From positions 1 through 64,000 of the forward strand of contig JABABA010000002.1 of the NCBI GenBank assembly GCA_014238415.1: a stretch of DNA of 64,000 bases, in the 5' to 3' direction. The position numbers and the translations under genes were made by a program. The DNA is from Planctomycetota bacterium (GTDB taxonomy: Bacteria > Planctomycetota > UBA1135 > GCA-002686595). Below the pieces are notes generated by a model. It saw only the letters and a list, made by a program, of their open reading frames with translations, was not told where the DNA came from and ran no database searches. Below are positions 49,891 through 59,286 of this stretch, piece after piece. Each line of letters begins with the position of its first letter. Within the stretch, counting starts at the first letter, position 1.

Positions 49891-50046
49891 TCTTAGTTTC
49901 TGAGCATCTACAGGTCCGCCGAGCACCCCACCGGGAACATCCAGCAACCCGGGCCAACGAAATCAAGCAAGACCCCTTCCTGCGGCGCCGATAACCCCCT
50001 AGGAGGGGAAGTAAACGGTCTTCCCGAACCTCACCCGGCACTCATC

Positions 50047-50661
50047 ATGATCTTGATCCTGCTCGCCTCCCTCAGCGCCTCCCCTGTCCTGCAGCCTTCA
50101 CTCACAGACCCCAGCAGACTGCAGGCTCCGGGCAGCAACTTCCGCTACGACTTCATTGACATCGGCACAGGGCGCGAGGACTACAGCGGTCTCAATGTGG
50201 AGGCCGATATTCTCCAATTCAACGCTTCACTGGAACTCAACGATACCTGGTTCACCCGCTTTGGCTACGGAATGAACTCGTACGAGGTGCTCCCGCTCAG
50301 TGTGGATCAAACTGCCCTTCAAGTGGGATTGGGAATACACTCGATGATGGCCAGACAGATCGACATCTACGGAGTGGTGTCATATGTGGAGTACGACTTC
50401 GAAACCACGATCGGCGGCGTGGATCAGAACACTCCCGGCATCGACGGCATCAGCTACACAGTCGGCACACGGATGCACGCTTCATCTTGGCTCGAACTCG
50501 ATTTCAACTACACGAGCATTGAAGTCGACAACCTGGAATATGACCCGCGTATCGGCCTGACGGCCCTGATCGGAGTCTCTTCCGCAGTCTCCCTAGGGGC
50601 CACCTACAGCACCAGTGACGACAGCGACATTCTGGGCATCGGTCTACGCATCTATTTTTGA
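50047..50661 (+). CDS. Outer-membrane beta-barrel-like protein
   Basis: 204 residues with a short N-terminal signal (MILILLASLSASPVLQ) followed by alternating amphipathic strands rich in Tyr, Asp and Gly, for example NFRYDFIDIGTG, WFTRFGYGMNSYEV, IYGVVSYVEYDFE and WLELDFNYTSIEV. It ends in the aromatic LGIGLRIYF, the Phe-terminated strand used for barrel insertion. The size fits an 8-stranded barrel similar to OmpA-like or OprF-like outer-membrane proteins. Function unknown. Confidence 0.75.
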   Translation: MILILLASLSASPVLQPSLTDPSRLQAPGSNFRYDFIDIGTGREDYSGLNVEADILQFNASLELNDTWFTRFGYGMNSYEVLPLSVDQTALQVGLGIHSMMARQIDIYGVVSYVEYDFETTIGGVDQNTPGIDGISYTVGTRMHASSWLELDFNYTSIEVDNLEYDPRIGLTALIGVSSAVSLGATYSTSDDSDILGIGLRIYF

Positions 50662-50746
50662 GTCCATCAGTTGCCGGTCATCTCTCGGCACCAGTCTCAA
50701 CGATCAAGGCTGCACAAATTGAGGCCGGGTGGCCAAGACCATCGGA

Positions 50747-51847
50747 TTACTGGTCCCCTCCTGTTCCAACCAGCAGACGCACCAAGGCATCAATGTCAAT
50801 TACGCTGGGAATATCGGGATCATTCGAATTGAGGGTTACGGACTGGAAGCTCAGGTTTTCAGCTGCGTCGCGTGCTTGCAGGATACGACCACCGATGGTG
50901 TCTAGTGCTTCGTTCTTCAACTCGTCACGCAGGGCTTCGGCCTTGGTGACAGCAAGATTGCCATCTGCCACCAACACCTCGTATTCCGCGTCAGCTGTAG
51001 AGCGTTCACGGAGGTCGTACTCATTTGATTCACCAAGCACCTGAGCGACCTTGACATTGTTGTCGGATTGGGCCTCCTGAAGACGCTTGTCCCAAGTAGC
51101 GACAAGTTCCTTCACATCGGCCTCGGTGACCTTTTCGATTTTGCCGGTCTTGGCCAAGGCTTCTTCCACACGTTGCTTGCTCTTTTCGAGCAAAGCCAAC
51201 TGTTGTTTTAGCTGCCTATCTTGCAGTTTGCGCTCATATGTCTGGGGAAAGCGCACCGCGCGGATCATGAGACGGTCGGGCATGATGTGGAACTTCCGAA
51301 GGGCCTCGCGCAGCACTGGCATGGTGTCAGTTGCCCGAGCCAGGCGCGTTTCGGTCTGCACAAAGTCCTCCGGCGAGAGTTGAGCCAGTTCTTCGCGCAG
51401 AACACTCTGCACCGTTGATACCACACGGTCGCGATATGAGGTCTGCAGACCCTCGGCAACCAGTAGATTGGCTTCACCCTCGATGATGCGGTAAGTCACC
51501 GTCACATCTATGGCCGCGGTGTTGTTGTCCTTGGTACGGATATCAAGAGGCGGCCTGCGTTGAGAGTTCTCTGCGCCAACCACAAACATCCCACGACCTG
51601 ACTGATGAGAATCAGTGCCACTGAAAGTCAAGAAGTGTGAGCGTCGATCGAGGCGGTGCCACTTGTGCACACCCACAACCCCCAGATGCAACCCTGGCTT
51701 GAAGTCAGTCTCTTCCACGCCCGAACCCCAGGCGTTGGCGCGCACGCCGATCTCACCGGGATTGATCTTGATGGTCAAGCCCGAGCACAGGAGGACCGTA
51801 AGAATGGCTAGAACAAAAAGGCCGATGAAGAGCTTGATGGATTTCAT
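50747..51847 (-). CDS. SPFH/band 7 domain protein (second of a pair)
   Basis: 366 residues with one N-terminal membrane helix (KLFIGLFVLAILTVLLCSGLTI), an SPFH domain (IKINPGEIGVRANAWGSGVEETDFKPGLHLG... TAAIDVTVTYRIIEGEANLL) and a long Glu/Lys-rich coiled coil (about 215-300), as in HflC/HflK, stomatin and prohibitin. Such proteins oligomerise on membranes and regulate proteases or lipid domains. It overlaps its neighbour by 4 nt, so the two are presumably made and assembled together. Confidence 0.88.
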   Translation of the reverse strand: MKSIKLFIGLFVLAILTVLLCSGLTIKINPGEIGVRANAWGSGVEETDFKPGLHLGVVGVHKWHRLDRRSHFLTFSGTDSHQSGRGMFVVGAENSQRRPPLDIRTKDNNTAAIDVTVTYRIIEGEANLLVAEGLQTSYRDRVVSTVQSVLREELAQLSPEDFVQTETRLARATDTMPVLREALRKFHIMPDRLMIRAVRFPQTYERKLQDRQLKQQLALLEKSKQRVEEALAKTGKIEKVTEADVKELVATWDKRLQEAQSDNNVKVAQVLGESNEYDLRERSTADAEYEVLVADGNLAVTKAEALRDELKNEALDTIGGRILQARDAAENLSFQSVTLNSNDPDIPSVIDIDALVRLLVGTGGDQ

Positions 51848-53022
51848 TGGTTGCCCCCTGCGCGGTCTACGGACAGGCTCTTGACGCTTGCTTCGCGTAA
51901 GTCAGTGTGTTCAAGCCGTTTCGGCCCAGGATCTCGGCTGTACGGCACGAGCGTAAAGGTAATGTTCTTGAGTTTCTCGATCAGGGCCGCGCGCACCACC
52001 ACTTCGCCGCGCTCCTCAAGCGCGGTTGCCCGAGCAAGGATGCCCTCGGCCTCCTTGGTGTACTTGGCGGTCATACCCCGGGCGGACTGCACAAGTTGGG
52101 CATTCACCGCCTTGGCATCAAATTCCCGACTGACCACGTATGCATCGGCTCCCTTTTGAATCTTGATCTGGGCCTGCTCGGCGTTGAGAAGGTCCTTGAC
52201 CAGAACTCCCTTCAAGCTCTGCCACTCGATCTCCTTATCCTTTGTGGCTCCGGCCAGCAAACGTGCCCGCTCATTCAGGAGACGCTTTTCCTCTTCGCGC
52301 AACTTCTCGACTTCTTGGTCTGCTTCCTTGCGGTCTTCAATAGCCTGCTCATAGGCCGGGTCGAAACGCGGCTTGGGACAGATCACCTGAATCAACTGCA
52401 ACCCGTGTTCCTCTAACATCAGGCTCAAACGCTCTTCACTTGCGATTCGCGCGGCTTGATAAACGGTAGGGTCTGCCACCTCCACCGCAGAGTACTTGCC
52501 AAACTCATCCCGCAGAACCGAGCGGGCAAAAGCGCGAATCCATTCCCGCTTGAATCCATCCCCTGGGCCAGAGTCGTCCAACAGGCCCCCTGCCATTCCA
52601 GGAAGAATCGAATACTGAATCTCCAGGTCATCAAAGGAGAAGTTCGATCCGTCTTTGGCGCGCACTGTAAGAAAAGGAACATGGTTGTTGCCCAGTGCCC
52701 GGTCCCCTGCCATCAAGAACTTCTGCGGCGTACGATCAAGTTTGAATACATCCTCGATAAAGGGAATGTAGATCTGAAACCCTGGATTGGTGACCACTGT
52801 ACGCGTGCCGCTGATGTAGTTGATCTTAACGGCCACTTCTTCAGCTGTAACGCTGGTAACACCCAACTTGCCCATTGTGCCAAGAATGCCCAAGACAACC
52901 ATGATCAAGCCAACCCCTAGGGCTATGACCAACCGGGGACCATTAAATTTCGGCGTTGAGCCTCCGGGGTGAAGCTCAAAAGTCTTGCCGCCCGAAGGCG
53001 GATCGTCGTCAATTGTCTGCAT
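51844..53022 (-). CDS. SPFH/band 7 domain protein (first of a pair)
   Basis: ATG 53022 has an AGGAG Shine-Dalgarno 7 nt upstream and is preferred over the longer frame. The protein (392 residues) has a membrane helix at about 32-54 (VIALGVGLIMVVLGILGTMG), an SPFH domain (EEVAVKINYISGTRTVVTNPGFQIYIPF), and a coiled coil with REEEKRLLNERARLLAGATKDKE. It resembles HflK-type proteins. FtsH is not nearby. Ends with ATGA overlapping the second SPFH gene. Confidence 0.88.
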   Translation of the reverse strand: MQTIDDDPPSGGKTFELHPGGSTPKFNGPRLVIALGVGLIMVVLGILGTMGKLGVTSVTAEEVAVKINYISGTRTVVTNPGFQIYIPFIEDVFKLDRTPQKFLMAGDRALGNNHVPFLTVRAKDGSNFSFDDLEIQYSILPGMAGGLLDDSGPGDGFKREWIRAFARSVLRDEFGKYSAVEVADPTVYQAARIASEERLSLMLEEHGLQLIQVICPKPRFDPAYEQAIEDRKEADQEVEKLREEEKRLLNERARLLAGATKDKEIEWQSLKGVLVKDLLNAEQAQIKIQKGADAYVVSREFDAKAVNAQLVQSARGMTAKYTKEAEGILARATALEERGEVVVRAALIEKLKNITFTLVPYSRDPGPKRLEHTDLREASVKSLSVDRAGGNQ

Positions 53023-53133
53023 GAATGTCTCCTGAGTATTGAAGGAGCCGGATGCTACCCTATTGGTACCCCGAGCCGATGAGTGCCTACGCAATGCCCC
53101 TGAAGCTATTCACTTGGGTATCCTGAGACATCC

Positions 53134-55809
53134 ATGCGAACCCCCACCTTGATTCTTCTGGGCTTCCTGGTGCTGTGCACGGCGGTTTTCTACCTGCTCA
53201 ACTCGTCCAATAATCCGGAACTGCCTCCCCGGATGGGGCTGGGGACCGAGGGCAACTCCACAGTTCCCGCAGATGAGGAACGCACTCCAGTACCCGTAAG
53301 GACCACGCCCAAAGTCAATCAACGGAACGAAGCGCTGGCCACTGACTCAGCCCGTGCCATCTCTGTGATCAATGCCGAAACCAACCAACCAACTCCCGGT
53401 GCAGAGGTATTCGCGGTCGACCTGCCAGACGAGAGTCTTTCCCGCTGGCTCTATTACGATGAACCGACGCAAGAATGTCTGGAAATGGTGATAAGAGAAG
53501 GCTTGCGCTCAGTTTCAAATTCCGTCGGCCTGGCCTGGATTGCGCAACCCGCGGGCCTTGGCGTCGTCGTGGCCCGCACCGATTCCCACTTCGGCGTAGA
53601 GCTGCTCAATGAAGAAAAAGAGCATCCGTGGCAAGTCAGGATTCGCCCCGATCCGAGCTGGACAGTGTCGGTGAAGGACTCGCGCGGCGAGCCATTAGTC
53701 GGCCTTCCCATGAGGTTGATGGGAGTCCAGAATTTCGTGAGCGAAAATCACCTCGATAAGAGAGCAGGGAGAAAATACGAATACGACCGCGTCAACACAG
53801 ATGACGAAGGAAAAATCCAGCTCTTACATCTGAATACCCTGATGGTCCGCTGGAAACGCAATCAACTCCTAATTGAGCCAGTAGCACTCCTGAGTGAACC
53901 CGTTTCGATTCCGTTTGGTCCAGACAACCCACAACCCTTGACTATAACCCTGCCAAACCTGGGCAAGACTGAAGTCAAGCTGAAGATGGTCAACGGAGAA
54001 CCACTACAGCAATACCCTCTCAGAAATGTACAAGTCACCATCCACTTGGACGGAGGGCAGAAGGAGGCGGGGCATGGAAATAAAACGCAGGGCGGACTAG
54101 TCATCCACCCGGACCCCACTGAGCGCTACACAGCATTCGTCGAAACTCACCAAACCGTGTATGGAGCCTTGAAACTGAGGGGCCATGGAGAAAATAAAGC
54201 GGCGGCCGAAGGCACGGGGCCCGGGCCCAGCAAACCAGGTGAGAAAACCGATCTTCACCTGCAGATGACGAACAAAGCCCTGTTCCTCCGCATGAGGATC
54301 ATGCAATCGCCCGACAATCCCGTCGCAAACAAGACTATCCACATCTGGCAACGCTCCTTGAACTTCCTGGGATCCGGACGTCGGACTAATCGGACCCCAA
54401 GAGAAATCACAACCAACGCCAGCGGCGTGTTGTTCGTTCCATCCAAGCGCCCAAAAAACGAACAAGTTTCAACTCTGACGCTGCGTGTACCCTCAATACC
54501 GGACCATGAGGCCATTGCACGAATTCCTCTGAACCCCGCTAGATCTTTGATCGACCTGGGGGACATCTGGCTAGAAGAAATGCCCATTCTCCTAGCCGGC
54601 CGGATTGTGAACGCCGAGGGCAAACCACTCGCCTCCGCCGCCCTCGAAATCCAATGCCAGCCCATAGAGGAGGACCGCCCCACCCTTGACGCCAGGGTGG
54701 AGGAACATATCCAAGCACATGGATCAACATCCATAGACCATCTGCGTGAGGTGTGGGAGAGAGACCGTCTCAATAACAGCTACGAGCTGGGCCCGAGCTT
54801 CAAACTCAAATCCGATGAAGCAGGTAGGTTCTCGGTAACATCTGCCGAACGGATAGCCTCGGTGCGGGCACGCGTATCCTACGGAGGAACAATGGCTGGA
54901 GCTTGGCAGGTGTTTCCCCCGGGTACAAAAGGGATCGAAATCACCATGGAGTCACCAGCAAGCTTGTCTGGTTCGATACTCCTTCCCAAGGGGCTGTCAA
55001 GCAGCCGGCTTGGACTATCTATCAAACTCAGTGACAGCGGTAGAAGATCCTCAGAAAACACCCGGGCTATCAAGCTGACCCAAGAGGGGGAAGTTGCCTA
55101 CTGGAAAGCACAGGAGCTACTCCCAGGAACTTGGACTGTTTCAATAACACTATTGAATGCGTTCAGCTGGACATCTCTAGTCCCCTCGATCAAGGTAACA
55201 CTGACCGCAGGAGAAAATCATGAATTGCCGCAAATCAACCTGGCCAACATGGTCAGTCATGTCAATGTCAGTGTGCTCGACGAATCCGGCGCACCAATAG
55301 AAGGCACTTTGGGAACTCATAACTACCCCGACAGCGTCGACATAAACGTCACTGATGGCAAGGCATCCTTCCTCGTACGCAAGCAGACCGATACAGCCTG
55401 GTTTGGAGCCAATGGCTACGTGGCCCAGTCCTTGAAGAATCCCAAAGATGGAGACTCGGTAATCCTCAAGAGGGGTTTTCAAGTACGAATACGACTCACC
55501 AACCCTGAAGCCTTGGATGCCACAGACCTTCCCCTTACAGCACAACTAAATGGATGGGTGGGCGACCATTGGGTGCGGCATCAAATGCTACAAGGAACCC
55601 GCGAAGAGTTTGACGAGGATGGAGTGGTCACGGTAAGGACATCTAAGCACGGGAACCTCCATCTGAGCACGGTTCTGGGCAAAGGGTCCAATGTGAAATG
55701 CACTCCTGACGAACTCCACATCAAAGAGCAGAATACAATTCAGGAATTCTCGATAACCCTGGATCCGCAAAGCACCCAGGACTTGATTCTGAAACTCAAT
55801 GACCGCTGA
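53134..55809 (+). CDS. Large secreted carboxypeptidase-regulatory-like domain protein
   Basis: 891 residues with a membrane-anchoring N-terminal helix (TLILLGFLVLCTAVFYLL). The rest is outside the membrane and largely beta-sandwich: AISVINAETNQPTPGAEVFAVD near the N-terminus, LAGRIVNAEGKPLASAALEIQ about residues 488-508, and several further strands (VNVSVLDESGAPIEGTLGTH). These are regulatory-like or prealbumin-like domains common in planctomycete surface proteins. No enzyme motif is visible. It is divergent from the SPFH pair. Confidence 0.72.
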   Translation: MRTPTLILLGFLVLCTAVFYLLNSSNNPELPPRMGLGTEGNSTVPADEERTPVPVRTTPKVNQRNEALATDSARAISVINAETNQPTPGAEVFAVDLPDESLSRWLYYDEPTQECLEMVIREGLRSVSNSVGLAWIAQPAGLGVVVARTDSHFGVELLNEEKEHPWQVRIRPDPSWTVSVKDSRGEPLVGLPMRLMGVQNFVSENHLDKRAGRKYEYDRVNTDDEGKIQLLHLNTLMVRWKRNQLLIEPVALLSEPVSIPFGPDNPQPLTITLPNLGKTEVKLKMVNGEPLQQYPLRNVQVTIHLDGGQKEAGHGNKTQGGLVIHPDPTERYTAFVETHQTVYGALKLRGHGENKAAAEGTGPGPSKPGEKTDLHLQMTNKALFLRMRIMQSPDNPVANKTIHIWQRSLNFLGSGRRTNRTPREITTNASGVLFVPSKRPKNEQVSTLTLRVPSIPDHEAIARIPLNPARSLIDLGDIWLEEMPILLAGRIVNAEGKPLASAALEIQCQPIEEDRPTLDARVEEHIQAHGSTSIDHLREVWERDRLNNSYELGPSFKLKSDEAGRFSVTSAERIASVRARVSYGGTMAGAWQVFPPGTKGIEITMESPASLSGSILLPKGLSSSRLGLSIKLSDSGRRSSENTRAIKLTQEGEVAYWKAQELLPGTWTVSITLLNAFSWTSLVPSIKVTLTAGENHELPQINLANMVSHVNVSVLDESGAPIEGTLGTHNYPDSVDINVTDGKASFLVRKQTDTAWFGANGYVAQSLKNPKDGDSVILKRGFQVRIRLTNPEALDATDLPLTAQLNGWVGDHWVRHQMLQGTREEFDEDGVVTVRTSKHGNLHLSTVLGKGSNVKCTPDELHIKEQNTIQEFSITLDPQSTQDLILKLNDR

Positions 55810-55889
55810 CATATCAGAATCATGGTGAGAACTCTCGTAGGAACGCTCCTACAGACTAAGCTGTATCCGTCCACGCCCGAACCCACAGA

Positions 55890-56696
55890 ATGAAAGCTCC
55901 TGACCCCAACACGCCCCTGCTGGAAGTCAGGAATCTAACCCACTCGTTTGGGAAGCGTCTTGCAGTCAACAGGTTGTCATTTCAGGTGTTCCCCGGACAG
56001 GTTGTAGGCCTCCTCGGTCCGAACGGCGCTGGCAAGACCACAACTGTGCGAGCTCTTTGCGGCTTGCTGGCCCCCGACAAGGGAGAGATTCTAGTGGGTG
56101 GAGTGAATCTGGCCGACGATCCCCTCGAAGCCAAACGCAGGCTGGCTTTGATCCCTGATGGAGCGCCCCTCTATCCAAACTTGAGTCTGCGGCAGCACTT
56201 GGACCTTACGACCGGATTACGCGGTATTGATCTTGGCGTTCAGGCCCAAGACCTGATCGATGGCCTGGGCTTGGGAGGGCGCGAGAACGAACCCATTGGT
56301 GGGTTCTCACGGGGCATGCGCCAACGAGCGGCGTTGGTACTGGCCCTCTCGGCGAACGCGCCTTTGCTGATTTTAGACGAGCCCCTGACCGGACTCGATG
56401 CATCAGGAACCGCTCTGATAAAAGAGGTCCTGCGTCAATGGGCCAATCATGGGGGCGCGGTGCTCTACACCTCACACCTTTTGGATGTGGTCGAACGGGT
56501 TTGCGACTCCATGTTGATCCTGTCCGAAGGATCCCTGGTTGCCGAAGGAGACCTTGCAAGCTTGACCGCCACTGCTGGAGGTGGAGGGACTTTAGAGGAG
56601 GTCTTCACCTCCCTTGCCCACAGCGAGGACCCTACCCTGGCTGCGAAGAAATTGCTCGAGTCCATTGGACGCGGTGCCGCCCAGGAAAAGCAATAG
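55890..56696 (+). CDS. ABC-2-type transporter ATP-binding protein
   Basis: 268 residues with Walker A GPNGAGKTT (about 40-48), signature FSRGMRQRA, Walker B LLILDEPLTGLD and the switch His in LYTSHLLD. The YPNLSLRQHLDL and SRGMRQR patterns are those of the CcmA/NatA/GldA group that drive ABC-2 exporters. The probable membrane partner is the gene at 57838, separated by two genes on the other strand. Substrate unknown. Confidence 0.9.
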   Translation: MKAPDPNTPLLEVRNLTHSFGKRLAVNRLSFQVFPGQVVGLLGPNGAGKTTTVRALCGLLAPDKGEILVGGVNLADDPLEAKRRLALIPDGAPLYPNLSLRQHLDLTTGLRGIDLGVQAQDLIDGLGLGGRENEPIGGFSRGMRQRAALVLALSANAPLLILDEPLTGLDASGTALIKEVLRQWANHGGAVLYTSHLLDVVERVCDSMLILSEGSLVAEGDLASLTATAGGGGTLEEVFTSLAHSEDPTLAAKKLLESIGRGAAQEKQ

Positions 56697-56716
56697 GGCT
56701 GAATCGTCGCCAGCGC

Positions 56717-57115
56717 TCAACTGAGTGGAACCACTGGAATCGGCTTCATGTCGTTGTCCACAGCAACCATGGTCACCACGGCCTCGGTCACATGTTTCAT
56801 GTCAGACCCTCCGAATCTGCGCTGAGCCCAGACATCCACCCGCACGGTAATCGAAGTACGGCCCACGCGCTCGGGCGTGGCGTAGAAGGAAACCAGATCT
56901 CCCACATAGACCGGCGCCTTGAAATCGATCTTGTCCATTGACGCCGTCACCACACGACCCGTGTGCTTTTCGGAGGCTCCAATCGCAGCGGCCAAGTCAA
57001 CCTCGGACAAGATCACACCTCCAAAAATCGTGCCCACGGCGTTGGTGTCCCGGGGCAGCATCAAACGCCGAATGGAAGGACAAGATTCTGGGGGAATATG
57101 AGAAGGTTCAGTCAT
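56717..57115 (-). CDS. Acyl-CoA thioesterase, hotdog fold (YciA-like)
   Basis: From ATG 57115 the protein has about 132 residues. The hotdog motif MLPRDTNAVGTIFGGVILSEVDLAAAI contains the Asn and Gly of the YciA/BACH active site, and KIDFKAPVYVGDLVSFYA matches the second conserved block. It hydrolyses acyl-CoA to free acid and CoA; chain-length preference cannot be judged. It begins 10 nt after the stop of the hydrolase gene, so the two are probably co-transcribed. Confidence 0.9.
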   Translation of the reverse strand: MTEPSHIPPESCPSIRRLMLPRDTNAVGTIFGGVILSEVDLAAAIGASEKHTGRVVTASMDKIDFKAPVYVGDLVSFYATPERVGRTSITVRVDVWAQRRFGGSDMKHVTEAVVTMVAVDNDMKPIPVVPLS

Positions 57116-57125
57116 GGGTCGCTCT

Positions 57126-57764
57126 TCAGTCGATGGGACAGCCAGCCCAGTCTCGGACTTTCCTCTGCACAAGCGCTAGCTGCCCCTTGAAAAAATGGTC
57201 TGCGCCTCTGATTTCCTCAACGGAAATGTGCCCTGCCAGGTCCGGGAACTGATCTACCAAGTCCCGCCGCGTGCCGAATTCATCCTCTTCCGCCATCAAC
57301 ACCAGAGTAGGTGACTGAACAGCGGCGAGACAAGGGCAAGCGAAAACCCGCGCGGGCAAAGCCACCAGCAGGAGCTGCTTGAGATCCCGCCTGTGACTTC
57401 CCACACGGCAGGCCGCACGAGCCCCAAAGGAAAAACCTCCTGCCCAGAGGGGCAGGCCCGGACGCTGCTCGCCCAAGAAATCCAATGCTGCACCAAGATC
57501 CTCATCAGCTCCGGTGGAATCGTCGCCGGATCCTCTCCCCGCAACCTCTCCTGCGCTGCGCCCCACGCCTCGGAAATTGAATCGCAATACACTCACGCCC
57601 GCCTCTTGCAAGCCACGTGCTGCGCGATAAACCACGCTGTTGTGCATGCTTCCCCCGTAACCGGGATGGGGGTGACAAAAAACCATGGCCGCACGAGCAG
57701 AAGTGGGCGGATCCCACAGGACCCCCTCGAGCCGCCCCTCGGGTCCTTCGAAATCCAAGTGCAT
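57126..57764 (-). CDS. Alpha/beta hydrolase (COG2945-like)
   Basis: 212 residues with VFCHPHPGYGGSMHNSVVYRAARGL, FNFRGVGRSAGE and the nucleophile elbow GGFSFGARAA (GxSxG). The acid and His lie in LVLMAEEDEFG and GADHFFKG. These patterns match the COG2945 hydrolases, which are predicted serine esterases of unknown substrate. A TATGGT box lies 6 nt before the ATG. Confidence 0.85.
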   Translation of the reverse strand: MHLDFEGPEGRLEGVLWDPPTSARAAMVFCHPHPGYGGSMHNSVVYRAARGLQEAGVSVLRFNFRGVGRSAGEVAGRGSGDDSTGADEDLGAALDFLGEQRPGLPLWAGGFSFGARAACRVGSHRRDLKQLLLVALPARVFACPCLAAVQSPTLVLMAEEDEFGTRRDLVDQFPDLAGHISVEEIRGADHFFKGQLALVQRKVRDWAGCPID

Positions 57765-57770
57765 GGAATG

Positions 57771-57776
57771 ACCATA
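57771..57776 (-). promoter_or_regulatory. -10-like box (TATGGT) of the hydrolase-thioesterase operon
   Basis: TATGGT ends 6 nt before the ATG, giving a predicted leaderless transcript. No Shine-Dalgarno is present. Confidence 0.35.
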
Positions 57777-57821
57777 ACGACCCCAGCCCCAAGAGCTCGA
57801 GGGAATGTGCCCTTACGATGC

Positions 57822-57827
57822 TAGGAT
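57822..57827 (+). promoter_or_regulatory. -10-like box (TAGGAT) of the membrane protein gene
   Basis: TAGGAT lies 10 nt before the ATG at 57838, with no clear Shine-Dalgarno between. Confidence 0.3.
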
Positions 57828-57837
57828 CAAAACGCTC

Positions 57838-59283
57838 ATGGAGACCATCAGCGCACAGCATCGGGGCCGCGTCCGGCTTCTTGCCCGGGCCCGCTTCAGT
57901 CAAGCACTGCCCGAAGGCGGTTGGCTGCCAGTGGCAGGGATCTTGATCCATGGTGGACTTCTAACGATCTGCGCCTTGATCTTGGGCGGCCAATTGATGC
58001 CGGAGCTGTTCGGGACGTTGACCCTGGGCCTTTCCGGAATTCTATGCGGCGTGGCGCTCCTGGGAGATCTCGCGCCCCTTCTCGCCCGCGATCATGCTGA
58101 TGACTGGATTGAATCCCAACCGAGCACACCGGCCGATCACGCTCGCGCGCGTACCCTGGTATTGACTGTGGTGCTTGGCTCACTCGGAGCGGGTGGCATG
58201 ATCCCTGTGGCGCTGCTCGGACCAGAAGGTCCCGCAACCTGGATGCTGCCCATTCTAGGGGCACTACAGGCTCTGGCCATCGCCACGGTCTTGCTGCTCA
58301 TCGAACGCTTCGCTGGCCGCCATGGAGCTGGGCTCTTGATTGGCTTGCAAACCCTGTTGTTGGCACTGCTCTTCGCCGGCTCCTTTCTGGTGTTGGATCG
58401 CTTGCCGCAGTTGGCAGCTATGACCGAGATCCCCGGATACTGGCACATGTTCCCATCCAGCGGCCTCGGCGGGCTCCTCGGAGAAGCGCCCAACTGGCTC
58501 CTTGCAGCACCAGCCTTGGCCCTTGCACTCGCCCTGCCTTTCGTACCGGCTTCTGAAACTGAAGTACCCCACAGCACGGACACTCCCTTGGCGCGCTTGC
58601 TGGCCCCGATAGCGCGCATGATCGAGAAGGTGTTCCTGGCTCCGGCCCAAAAGGCCCCCTTCCGCTTCATCCAAAAGGCGTTGCCAGCCGAAAAGGACTT
58701 CGCCATTCGCGCCTGGCCTCTGGGCATCGCACCCCTGGCCCTATTGGGCATAGGCGCAGATCCCAGTACGCTCCATGGCCGGGGCCTCTTTGCTCTGGTC
58801 GCATTTGCACCCGCAGCCTACTTGCCCGTATTCCTGATGTTCGTGCCCACCACGCGCACGCCTGAAGCCCGCTGGCTCTTGGACTCTGCGCCCCTGCACC
58901 CTCATCACGAAGCAATCGCAGGCCGCTGGGCAGTTGCCCTGCGGGTGGTTCTGCCTCTACAGGTGGTAATTGGCCTGGCTCTCTTCACAGCGCTGCCGGG
59001 TACACAGGTCCTCACCTGGTGCCTGGCGTCACTTTTATCAGCAGGCTTGGTCTTGACCATGAGTTGGCACTCCAACGTGAGCTTCGCGCCCCTTTCCAGC
59101 GAAGCAGCTGACTTGGGAGGGGCCTTTGAAGGGGGAGGAGGAACTCTCTTGATCAACAGCTTGATGGTGGGGGCCATCGCGCTCGGGGTCTGGCATTGGA
59201 ACCCCCCGCTGATCACGATCTTGGTAGCCCTCTTGGTTTTCCTGGTAGTGGCACGAAGACTCGCCCTTCACTCGGCGCCCTGA
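57838..59283 (+). CDS. Polytopic membrane protein, possible ABC-2 permease
   Basis: About 481 residues with roughly 12 hydrophobic segments (for example LPVAGILIHGGLLTICALILGG, LVLTVVLGSLGAGGMIPVALLG, LLIGLQTLLLALLFAGSFLVL, TILVALLVFLVVARRLAL). The charged stretch ARMIEKVFLAPAQKAPFRFIQKALP lies mid-protein. Its proximity to an ABC-2-type ATPase suggests it is the permease, but I see no decisive motif. The 57805 in-frame GTG is not used because ATG 57838 better fits the -10-like box. Confidence 0.6.
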   Translation: METISAQHRGRVRLLARARFSQALPEGGWLPVAGILIHGGLLTICALILGGQLMPELFGTLTLGLSGILCGVALLGDLAPLLARDHADDWIESQPSTPADHARARTLVLTVVLGSLGAGGMIPVALLGPEGPATWMLPILGALQALAIATVLLLIERFAGRHGAGLLIGLQTLLLALLFAGSFLVLDRLPQLAAMTEIPGYWHMFPSSGLGGLLGEAPNWLLAAPALALALALPFVPASETEVPHSTDTPLARLLAPIARMIEKVFLAPAQKAPFRFIQKALPAEKDFAIRAWPLGIAPLALLGIGADPSTLHGRGLFALVAFAPAAYLPVFLMFVPTTRTPEARWLLDSAPLHPHHEAIAGRWAVALRVVLPLQVVIGLALFTALPGTQVLTWCLASLLSAGLVLTMSWHSNVSFAPLSSEAADLGGAFEGGGGTLLINSLMVGAIALGVWHWNPPLITILVALLVFLVVARRLALHSAP

Positions 59284-59286
59284 CGC

